Positions 10,600 through 22,500 of a DNA stretch of 64,000 nt are shown one piece after another; positions within the stretch are counted from its first letter, which is position 1; each line of letters starts with the position of its first letter. The notes beneath the pieces were generated by a model, which did not search any database, had not been told where the DNA came from, and saw only the letters and a program-made list of their open reading frames with translations. The translations under genes and the position numbers were made by a program. This DNA comes from Strigops habroptila (lineage: Eukaryota; Chordata; Aves; Psittaciformes; Psittacidae): assembly GCF_004027225.2 (NCBI RefSeq), contig NW_022651105.1:186001-250000 (forward strand), read 5' to 3'.

Positions 10600-13500
10600 G
10601 CTCCCACCGCCCGCCGCGCCATGAGGACACCGACGGGTCCCCGCCGCCCTTCTGGGTGCCCAATGGCAACGTGGTGCCACCCCCAGCAGCGGCAGCAGCG
10701 CCGATGGTGGCACCTCCAGGGGGTGACCCCCCCCGCATGGTCCCTGTCCCCAAAATGGGGGTCCGCGCCCGCATCGCCGAGTGGCCCCCCAAGAGGGACC
10801 CCCCCAAGGAGCCGCCGCGGGAAGCGGCGGGAAGCCGGGATGCTCCTTGGAGCCGGACCGTGGCGCCCATCGGGCAGCAGCCCCTGGCGGGCGTTGCGGG
10901 CTTCAAAGCTCTTCAGCGCCTGGCGCGGCGGCGTTCCAAGGATGTGGAATTCCAAGAGGGATGGCCTCGATCCCCTGCCAAGGGTTTGGCACCGCTGCGG
11001 CACCGGAGCAGCAGTGAGGTGACGTTGAGTGAGTGTGATCCCGAGGAGCCGACGGAGCCCCGAGGAGCCAAGCTGGGAGGAGGAGGTGGGATATTCCGGG
11101 AATACGGCAGCACCTCCTCCATCGACATCCAGGGAATCTCGGAGCAAAGCTTCTTTGATATGCTCAATGAATTCCGCACCAAGAAGCCGGAGCGGCGGGC
11201 GGCGAGCCCGGAGCGTCTCGGAGAGGCCGGTTTTCCTGCGGGATCATACCCCGGGATCAAAGCTGAGGGCAGGAATGGAGCCCGGGATGAAGCGTTGACC
11301 CAAGCCAAGGAGAAACCGCGCCGGAGATATCCCAAAGGTGACGCCGGGGCCGAATCCATCTTCAGGAAGCTCCGGAGCGCCCGGAATGACGCGGAGCCGG
11401 AGGAGCCGCGGGCGCCGGAGCCGGGCAGGAGCTGGTGGTGCCAGAAGAGCTTTGCCCACTACGATGTCCAAAGCATCTTCTTCGACCTCAACGCCGTGGC
11501 CACCAACCGCGTGGTGGTGGCCCAACGCCGCAACACCACCACGGGCGCCTCGGCCGCCTCGGCCGCCCCGTCGGGAATGGGCTCGGATCCGGCCTTTTCC
11601 GGCACCGAGGATCCCAACTCCAAGGAGAACTTGGAGCATGACCTTGGGGACAACACCAGCAACGAGCTGCTCCTCAGTTGTCCTCATTTCCGCAACGAGA
11701 TCGGCGGCGCTGGCGAGCGCAACGTCAGCTTCTCCAAAGCTTCCGGGGCTTCTCCGGTCATCCCGGTATCCGATGGGAGCTTCCCGGAGCCCATCCTTGA
11801 TCTCCGGCCCACCAACGCTGGTATCTCGGTGCTGGAGGTGCCCAAGGAGCTGCAGAGGAACCCCAACCGCCTCAAGCACTACAGCGTGGAGCACGTGGAC
11901 CTCGGCGCTCGCTACTACCGCGACCACTTCCATGGCAAAGGTGGGTGCTGGGGTGGGGGGTCAAGGGGGGTCCCAGCTCATCCCGATGCTCCTGATCCTC
12001 ATTTTCTCCTCCATCCCTGTTTTTCTCCTGGTAGAGCACTCGAATTACTTCGGAGTGGATGAGAAGCTCGGCCCGGTGGCCGTCAGCATCAAGCGGGAGA
12101 AGCTGGAGGACCACAAGGACCACGGCCCCCAGTACCAGTACAGGATCATCTTCCGCACCAGTGAGGTACCACATCGTGCTGGGATACCCCAAACCCGGGA
12201 TCGGGAAGCTGGATCCATCCCAGGTTATCCCGTTTTCATTGGTCTTTCCCCATCCTTTCCCAGCTCATCACCCTCCGTGGCTCCATCCTGGAAGATGCCA
12301 CCCCCACCACCACCAAGCACGGCACGGTGCGGGGCCTCCCGTTGAAGGATGCTCTGGAATACGTCATTCCCGAGCTCAACATCCACTGCCTGCGCTTGGC
12401 CCTCAGCACCCCCAAGGTCACCGAGCAGCTCCTCAAGCTGGACGAGCAAGGGGTGAGTAGAGGTGGGAATGGGAGCTCCTGGAGCTGGTGGGATCCAACA
12501 CGGGTTGACTCCGGCGTTCCCGCAGCTCTGCCGCAGGCACAAGGTGGGAATTCTCTACTGCAAAGCCGGGCAGAGCTCGGAGGAGGAGATGTACAACAAC
12601 GAGGAGGCCGGTCCCCCCTTCGAGGAGTTCCTCATGCTCCTGGGGGAGAAGGTTTGTCTCAAGGCCTTCAGCAAGTACGCGGCTCAGCTGGACACCAAGA
12701 GTGAGTGACACGTGGTGGCACCATGGGGACACCAGGGATGCTGCCACCACCACTCACTTGTCCCTCTGCCTCCCTTGTAGCCGACTCCACCGGGACCCAT
12801 TCCCTCTACACCACGTACCAGGATTATGAGATCATGTTCCATGTGTCCACCATGCTTCCCTACACTCCCAACAACAGGCAGCAGGTAACCCCCTCCGTCC
12901 CCAGCAGCACCTTCCTTGGGCTTCTCCCTCTTCTCCAAGCAGTTCGGGATCCATCCGTGTGGATTTGCACCTCTTTGTCTCTTCCAGCTGCTGAGGAAGA
13001 GGCACATCGGGAATGACATTGTCACCATCATCTTCCAAGAACCCGGAGCGTTGCCTTTCACCCCTCAGAACATCCGCTCCCACTTCCAGCATGTCTTCAT
13101 CATTGTCCGAGCCCACAATCCCTGCACGGAGAACGTCTCTTACAGGTGAGCTTCCAGCTGGATCAGGCCACCACATCCCAAATTCCCCCTCTAGGAAGGG
13201 GAGACCTGGAGCTTCTCCCTTCGGAGCGGGCCAGAAGGGACCTAAATCCCAACCCTGAGCGGGATTCCATGGTTTTAGCCACCTTAACCACCGTCCCTTC
13301 TCCATCCCTTCCCAAGCGTGGCCGTCACCAGGTCCAAGGACGTCCCTTCCTTCGGTCCCCCCATTCCCAACGGCGTCACCTTCCGCAAATCCGACGTTTT
13401 CCGAGAGTTCCTCTTGGCCAAAGTGATCAACGCGGAGAACGCGGCTCACAAGTCGGACAAGTTCCACACCATGGCCACCAGGACCCGCCGGGAATACCTG

Positions 13501-16500
13501 AAGGACCTGGCCGAGAACTGGGTCACCAACACTCCCATCGACTCCACCGGCAAGTTCAACCTCATCTCTTTGGCTTCCAAGAAGAAGGAGAAGACCAAAG
13601 CCCGGGTTGGGGCCGAGCAGCACAGCGCCGGGGCCATCTCCTGGCGCGTCTCCGCGCTGGATTTCGCCCGTGGAGCCGAGATCTCGTGCGCTTTGGGCAT
13701 CTCCAATGAGTTCGTGGTCCTCTTGGATCTGGGAGCCAAAGAGGTGGTCTTCAACTGCTTCTGCGGGGACGTCATCGGCTGGACGGCGGAGGCGGCCACC
13801 ATCAAGATCTTCTATGGCCGAGGGGACCACATCTTCATCCGGGCCGGGGAGGGTGGTCCTGAGGACATCAAGGAGATCGTGCAGAGGTTGAAGGTGGGTC
13901 TCCAGGTGGAAAAGCACTTGCTGAGGTTGTGGAGGTGCTGCTTGGGTGAGGGGTGGTGGGGTTGGGCTGGGACAGGGGGAGGGCAGGTTGGATTTAAGGG
14001 AGTTCTTCCTGATGAGGGTGGTGGGACAATGGAATGGTGGGAAGTTCAGGTTGGATACAATGAAGTTCTTCCTTATGAGGGTGGTGGGACACTGGAATGG
14101 TGGGAAGTTCAGGTTGGATACAAGGAAGTTCTTCCTGATGAGGGTGGTGGGACACTGGAATGGTGGGAAGTTGGGTTGGATGTAAGGAAGCTCTTCCCTA
14201 TGAGGGTGGTGGGACACTGGAATGGTGGGAAGTTCAGGTTGGATACAAGGAAGCTCTTCCCTGTGAGGGTGGTGGGACACTGGAATGGTGGGAAGTTCAG
14301 GTTGGATGTAAGGAAGCTCTTCCTGATGAGGGTGGTGGGACACGGGAATGGTGGGAAGTTCAGGTTGGATACAAGGAAGCTCTTCCTTAGGAGGGTGGTG
14401 GGACACTGGAATGGTGGGAAGTTGGGGTTGGATATAAGGAAGCTCTTCCCTGTGAGGGTGGTGGGACAATGGAATGGTGGGAAGTTGGGGTTGGATATAA
14501 GGAAGCTCTTCCCTGTGAGGGTGGTGGGACACGGGAATGGTGGGAAGTTGGGGTTGGATGTCAGGAAGCTCTTCCCTGTGAGGGTGGTGGGAAGTTCAGG
14601 TTGGATATAAGGAAGCTCTTCCTTATGAGGGTGGTGGGACACTGGAATGGTGGGAAGTTGGGGTTGGATGTAAGGAAGCTCTTCCTGATGAGGGTGGTGG
14701 GACACTGGAATGGTGGGAAGTTCAGGTTGGATGTAAGGAAGCTCTTCCTTATGAGGGTGGTGGGACACGGGAATGGTGGGAAGTTCAGGTTGGATACGCG
14801 GAAGCTCTTCCCTGTGAGGGTGGTGGGAAGTTCAGGTTGGATGTAAGGAAGCTCTTCCTTATGAGGGTGGTGGGACACTGGAATGGTGGGAAGTTGGGGT
14901 TGGATGTAAGGAAGCTCTTCCTTAGGAGGGTGGTGGGACACTGGAATGGTGGGAAGTTGGGGTTGGATGTAAGGAAGCTCTTCCCTGTGAGGGTGGTGGG
15001 ACACTGGAATGGTGGGAAGTTCAGGTTGGATACAAGGAAGCTCTTCCTTATGAGGGTGGTGGGACACTGGAATGGTGGGAAGTTCAGGTTGGATACAAGG
15101 AAGCTCTTCCCTGTGAGGGTGGTGGGACACTGGAATGGTGGGAAGTTGGGGTTGGATACAAGGAAGCTCTTCCCTATGAGGGTGGTGGGACACTGGAATG
15201 GTGGGAAGTTCAGGCTGGATACAAGGAAGCTCTTCCCTGTGAGGGTGGTGGGACACTGGAATGGTGGGAAGTTCAGGTTGGATACAAGGAAGCTCTTCCT
15301 GATGAGGGTGGTGGGACACGGGAATGGTGGGAAGTTCAGGTTGGATACAAGGAAGCTCTTCCTGATGAGGGTGGTGGGACACGGGAATGGTGGGAAGTTC
15401 AGGTTGGATACAAGGAAGTTCTTCCTTAGGAGGGTGGTGGGACACTGGAATGGTGGGAAGTTGGGGTTGGATATAAGGAAGCTCTTCCCTGTGAAGGTGG
15501 TGGGACACTGGAATGGTGGGAAGTTGGGTTGGATACAAGGAAGCTCTTCCTGATGAGGGAGGTGGGACACTGGAATGGTGGGAAGTTGGGGTTGGATGTC
15601 AGGAAGCTCTTCCCTATGAGGGTGCTGGGACTGGGAATCACGTGCATGGAGACGTTTGGCTGCTCCATCCCTGGCCGTGCCCCAGCCCCACTTGGAGCAC
15701 CCTCCTTTGTGGAAGGCGTCCCTGCCCATGGAACTGGATCATCTCCAGCTCCATCCCACCCCAGCCTAAACCTGGCGCCTGTTTCCTGATGGGATGCAGA
15801 TCCAGGACCAGGATTTTAGGCCTCCAACCCACGTCCTGCCCCATCCTTCCCCCCTTCCCAAGGTGATGACGGACGGCTGCGACACGGTGGACATGACCCT
15901 CAGGAGGAACGGGCTGGGCCAGTTGGGCTTCCACGTCAAGTACGACGGGACGGTGGCCGAGGTGGAGGACTATGGCTTCGCCTGGCAGGCGGGGCTGCGG
16001 CAGGGCAGCCGCCTGGTGGAGATCTGCAAGGTGGCCGTGGTCACCCTCAACCACGACCAGATGATCGACCTGCTCCGCACCTCCGTCACCGTCAAGGTGG
16101 TCATCGTCCCACCCCACGAGGACGGGGCTCCTCGGAGGTAGGTGATGGTGGTGGTGGTGGAGACCGTGTCTCCCGGTTAGCTTGGTGGTGGTGGGACTCC
16201 ATGGAGCATGTCTCCCAGTTAGGTTGGTGGTGGTGGTGGAGCCCCCATCTCCCAGTTAGGTTGGTGGTGATGGGTCTCCATGGAGCACGTCTCCCAGTTA
16301 GGTTGGTGGTGATGGGCCTCCATGGAGCCCATGTCTCCCAGTTAGGTTGGTGGTGGTGGGTCTCCATGGAGCCCATGTCTCCCAGTTAGGTTGGTGGTGA
16401 TGGGCCTCCATGGAGCATGTCTCTCAGGTTGGTGGTGATGGGTCTCCATGGAGCACATCTCCCAGTTAGGTTGGTGGTGATGGGTCTCCATGGAGCACGT

Positions 16501-19500
16501 CTCCCAGTTAGGTTGGTGGTGATGGGCCTCCATGGAGCCCATGTCTCCCAGTTAGGTTGGTGGTGGTGGGTCTCCATGGAGCACATCTCCCAGTTAGGTT
16601 GGTGGTGGTGGGCCTCCATGGAGCACATCTCCCAGTTAGGTTGGTGGTGATGGGCCTCTATGGAGCACATCTCCCAGTTAGGTTGGTGGTGATGGGCCTC
16701 CATGGAGCCCGTGTCTCCCAGTTAGGTTGGTGGTGATGGGCCTCCATGGAGCCCATGTCTCCCAGTTAGGTTGGTGGTGGTGGTGGAGCCCACATCTCCC
16801 AGTTAGGTTGGTGGTGATGGGTCTCCATGGAGCACATCTCCCAGTTAGGTTGGTGGTGATGGGCCTCCATGGAGCCCATGTCTCCCAGTTAGGTTGGTGG
16901 TGATGGGATTCCATGGAGCCCATGCCTCCCAGTTAGGTTGGTGGTGGTGGGCCTCCATGGAGCACGTCTCCCAGTTAGTTTGGTGGTGGTGGGACTCCAT
17001 GGAGCACGTCTCCCGGTTAGGTTGGTGGTGATGAGTCTCCATGGAGCACATCTCCCAGTTAGGTTGGTGGTGATGGGCCTCCATGGAGCACATCTCCCAG
17101 TTAGGTTGGTGGTGATGGGCCTCTATGGAGCACATCTCCCAGTTAGGTTGGTGGTGATGGGCCTCCATGGAGCCCATGTCTCCCAGTTAGGTTGGTGGTG
17201 GTGGGTCTCCATGGAGCACATCTCCCAGTTAGGTTGGTGGTGGTGGGCCTCCATGGAGCACATCTCCCATTTAGGTTGGTGGTGATGGGCCTCCATGGAG
17301 CCCATGTCTCCCAGTTAGGTTGGTGGTGATGGGCCTCCATGGAGCACATCTCCCAGTTAGGTTGGTGGTGGTGGTGGGTCTCCATGGAGCACATCTCCCA
17401 GTTAGGTTGGTGGTGATGGGCCTCCATGGAGCACATCTCCCAGTTAGGTTGGTGGTGATGGGCCTCCATGGAACCCATGCCTCCCAGTTAGGTTGGTGGT
17501 GGTGGGATTCCATGGAGCCCATGCCTCCCAGTTAGGTTGGTGGTGGTGGGCCTCCATGGAGCACGTCTCCCAGTTAGTTTGGTGGTGGTGGGACTCCATG
17601 GAGCACGTCTCCCGGTTAGGTTGGTGGTGATGAGTCTCCATGGAGCACATCTCCCAGTTAGGTTGGTGGTGATGGGCCTCCATGGAGCACATCTCCCAGT
17701 TAGGTTGGTGGTGATGGGCCTCTATGGAGCACATCTCCCAGTTAGGTTGGTGGTGATGGGCCTCCATGGAGCACATCTCCCAGTTAGGTTGGTGGTGGTG
17801 GGTCTCCATGGAGCACGTCTCCCAGTTAGGTTGGTGGTGATGGGTCTCCATGGAGCACGTCTCCCAGTTAGGTTGGTGGTGATGGGTCTCCATGGAGCAC
17901 GTCTCCCAGCTGACACCAGCAGGAGAACACCCCCTTTGTGCTGGCCGTGCGGTGCCCAAAGGGTGTGCGGAGCCTTCCCGGTGGGATTCGGGGGGGGGGG
18001 TCCCAGTTTTCCAGTGCAGAGCTTGGGCTGGTCACCCCCACGTGCTGCTCACTGCTTATGGGGACTTCAAGAGCCCCAGGAAGGACGTTGCTGGGGGGGC
18101 TGAAGCTCTGCCCATGGCACTGCCTGCCCTTGGGTGCCCCATAAGCGCCGCTCCCTGCCCCATAAGTGCTGATCCCCGCGGCTTCATGCCCCATAAGGCT
18201 CAATTACCACTGGCCTTGTGCCCCATAAGCACCGCTCCCTGTGGCTTCCTGCCCCACAGGTGCCAATCCCTGGGGCTCCATGCCCCATAAGTGCTGATCC
18301 CCATGGCTCCGTGCCCATAGGGGCCGATCCCGGTGGCTTCATGCCCTATAAGGCTCAATCACCACCGGCCTCATGCCCCATAAGTGCTGATGCCTGTGGT
18401 TCCGTGCCCCATATGTGCTGATTGCCACCAGCTTCGTGCTCCATAAGCCCTGCTCCCTGTGGTTCCGTGCCCCATAGGTGCCAATCCCTGCGGCTTCGTG
18501 CCCCATAAGCACCAATCCTTGCAGCTTTGTGCCCCCTAAGTGCCAATCCCTGCGGCTTCGTGCCCCATAAGCACCAATCCTTGCAGCTTTGTGCCCCCTA
18601 AGTGCCAATCCCTGCGGCTTCGTGCCCCATAAGCACCAATCCTTGCAGCTTTGTGCCCCCTAAGTGCCAATCCCTGCGGCTTCGTGCCCCATAAGCACCA
18701 ATCCTTGCAGCTTTGTGCCCCCTAAGTGCCAATCCCTGCGGCTTCGTGCCCCATAAGCACCAATCCTTGCAGCTTTGTGCCCCCTAAGTGCCAATCCCTG
18801 CGGCTTCGTGCCCCATAAGTGCCACTTGCCACCGGCTCCCTGCCCTCAGCCCCACTCGCTGTGCTTGGCAGGGGCTGGTCCGAGTGCGTGGCCCTGGGCA
18901 GCGCGGAGCCCAGGGAGGAGCCGGAGCGGGGGGGCTGCCCCACGCGCCCCCCGTACCGCAGCAGCGCCGCTTGGCAATGGAGCTCCTCGGCCTCCCACAG
19001 CACCAGCCTCGGCCCCACGGCGCCCCACGGCCGCCCCGGCAAGCAGGCGGTGCTGCCGCCCCACGGCAAGAGGTGAGTGACCACAACACCCCCACCGTGA
19101 CGCCAGCACCGTGACACCCCCACCGTGACACCCCCACCATGGCACCCCCACTGTGACACCCCCACCATGGCACCAGCACCATGGCATCCCCACCATGGCA
19201 CCATCACCATGACACCCCCATGATGGCACACCCACCATGACACCAGCACCATGACACCCCCACTGTGACACCCCCACCATGGCACCAGCACCATGGCACC
19301 CCCACCATGGCACCATCACCGTGACACCCCCACCATGACTCCATCACCGTGACTCCATCACCGTAACACCAGCACCATGACATTCCCACCATGACACCAT
19401 CGCCATGGCACCAGTACCATGACACCCCCGCCATGACTCCATTACCATGGCACCCCCACCATGACACCATCGCCATGACTCCAGCACCATGGCGCCAGCA

Positions 19501-22500
19501 CCGTGACACCCCCACTGTGACACCATCATCATCACACCACCACCGTGACACCCCCACCGTGACACCATCACCATGGCACCCCCACCATGACACCAGCACC
19601 ATGACACCCCCACTGTGACACCATCACCGTCACACCACCACCATGACACCCCCGCCATGACACCCCCACCACGACGCCATCACCATGACTCCACCACCAT
19701 GACACCAACACCATGACACCCCCACCGTGACACCACCACCATGACTCCACCACCATGACACCAACACCATGGCACCCGCACCATGACACCATCACCATGA
19801 CACCATCACCGTGACTCCACCACCATGACACCAACACCATGGCACCCGCACCATGACACCATCACCATGACACCATCACCGTGACTCCACCACCGTGACA
19901 CCAACACCATGGCACCCGCACCATGACACCATCACCATGACACCATCACCATGACTTCACCACCATGACACCAACACCATGACACCCCCACCGTGACACC
20001 ATCACCATGACTCCACCACCATGACACCAACACCATGGCACCCGCACCATGACACCATCACCATGACACCATCACCGTGACTCCACCACCATGACACCAA
20101 CACCATGGCACCCGCACCATGACACCATCACCATGACACCATCACCGTGACTCCACCACCGTGACACCAACACCATGGCACCCGCACCATGACACCATCA
20201 CCATGACACCATCACCATGACTCCACCACCATGACACCAACACCATGGCACCCGCACCACGACACCATCACCACGACACCATCACCATGACTCCACCACC
20301 ATGACACCCCCACTGTGACACCCCCACCGTGACACCCCCACCACACCACCCCCACCACAACACCCCCACCATGCCACCCCCACCACAACACCCCCACCAC
20401 GACACCCCCACCACAACACCCTCACCACGGCAATACCACGGCAAGAGGTGAGTAACCACACCCCCACCATGACACCATCACCACCAACCCTTCACAGAGT
20501 CACAGAATGGTTTGGGTTGGAAAGGACCTGCAGATCAGCCAGTTCCACCCCCCTGCCGTGGGCACGGGGATGATGAGGGGCTGGAGCATCTCCCATGGGG
20601 AGACACGCTGGGAATGTTGGGGCTGGAGAAGCTGCCTGGAGACCTCAGAGCAGCTTCCAGTGCGTGAAGGGGGCTACAAGGATGCTGGGGGGGGACCTTC
20701 AACAGGGATTGGAGTGGTAGGACATGGGGTGATGGGTTCAAACTGAAACAGGGGAAGTTCAGGTTGGATCTAAGGAAGTTCTTCCCTTGAGGGTGGTGGG
20801 ACACTGGGATGGGTTGAGTGGAGCAGGTTTGGCCGCCCCATCCCCGGCAGCGTTCAAGGCCAGGTTGGACGAGGCTTGGAGCAACCTTGTCCGGTGTGAG
20901 GTGTCCCTGCTCATTGCAAGGGCTTGCGACTGGATGGTGTTAAGGTCCTCTCCACCCCAACCCATTCTGTGCTTCCCTGCCTTTTCCCACATGGATCCAT
21001 GGAGCCAGGCCGCTGAGCTTCCCAGAGACACCCCATCCCTCCTCTTCCTCCCCATCGGAGCGGCCGCAGCCGTACCGGCAGCCATCGGGCAGCTTCTCCG
21101 CACCGGGCAGCACCTTCACCCGCTATAAACCATCCCCAGAGAGGTGGGTGACACCGTGGGGACCCCCCGCTGTGTCCCACAGGGGTGGGTGACACCGTGG
21201 GGACCCCATGAGGGGGGGTTTGGCACCGTTTTGGGGGGGGGGTTTAACCCCCTTTTCATCCCAGGTTTGTGGCATCATCGGAGCCACCCGACGGTGACTC
21301 CTCATCGGGGGGGCTCAGCAGCCACGAGAGCACCATGGAGCGGCACAACCCGGGTACGGTGACCCCGGTGTCCCCCCCCCGCGGCCGCAGTGGCCTCTCT
21401 GGTGCCACCAACCCAACGGGGACTCATTGCAGAGCCCGTCTGGCACGTCCCAGCGCAGCCCCGCTTGCCAGCAGGCAGGAGAAGCAGCAAACAGGAGGCG
21501 GCCGGGATGGATTCTCCCAAGCGACATTCCAAGGTGGGGCGCTGGGATGATCCCATCGCATCCCAGTGGGGCGTAGGGAACGCCGAGGTGATGCTTTGGG
21601 GGTGTCCCATAGGGTGATGCGCCGTACTCCAGCCACTCCAGCACCACCACGCTCTCCAGCACCACCTCCAGCGACGAGCGCTGGTTCGACATTCCCGATC
21701 CCAACGATGGCGCCGAATTCCCGGATCCTTTCCCCAAAGGCGGCTCCAACGACAGCGGCATCGACACCCCCAAACCCCCCCGCCCGCTATCCCAGAGGGA
21801 GAAGGGCCCCAAACCCATAGTGGCACCGGGGGATGATGCCACCACCACCAAGAGGGACCCGTCGCCCCCCAGCACAAGCTACAGGCACAAAGCAGGGACC
21901 CCCCCGCAGCCCAGGTGAGCCCCCCCCCCACAATAGGGGTGTCCCCCCCATATTGGGCCACCCCATCTTTATGGGGAGGGGGGATACCCACATCCTCATC
22001 CTCACCCTGAGTCTCCATCCTCTTCCTCATAGCTCCAACCCGCGGATGGGGTATCCCGGCTATAGCACCCCCTCAACTGAAGCCCCCCGGGGGGGGGCCC
22101 AGCTCTCGGCTTCCATCCCCAAATCCTTCTTTTCCAAGCAGCCGGTCAGGAATAAACAGGCCACGGGCTGGAAAAGGGCTGAGGAGAAGCCTGAGCCCCA
22201 AAAGTGGGTGCTGGGGGGGGGGCAGGGCTCCTAAAAGTGGGTGCTGGGGGGGGGCAGGGTGCCAAAAGTAGGTGCTGGGGGGGGTAGGACCACAAAAGGA
22301 GGTGATGGGGTGATGATGTTGGGTGATGATGAGGATGATGATGTTGGATTGATGATGTTGGGGTGATGTTGGGGTTCAGGGGGGTCCCACCTCCATGTCT
22401 GTGTCCCCCCCCCATGGTCCCAGGCGGGTGGAGGCCTGTTGAGGTGATGGGATCATGATGTTGGGGATGATGATGATGGGATGATGATGTTGGGGTGATG

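Noticed and set aside
13318-15729. Long open frames on both strands (over 300 codons) with 21-residue repeats
   Set aside because: They follow from a 63-bp tandem unit derived from CR1; the plus frame only continues out of SIPA1L3 exon 7.
16140-17915. CRISPR-like regular repeat
   Set aside because: Units are contiguous without unique spacers, and the DNA is from a vertebrate nucleus.
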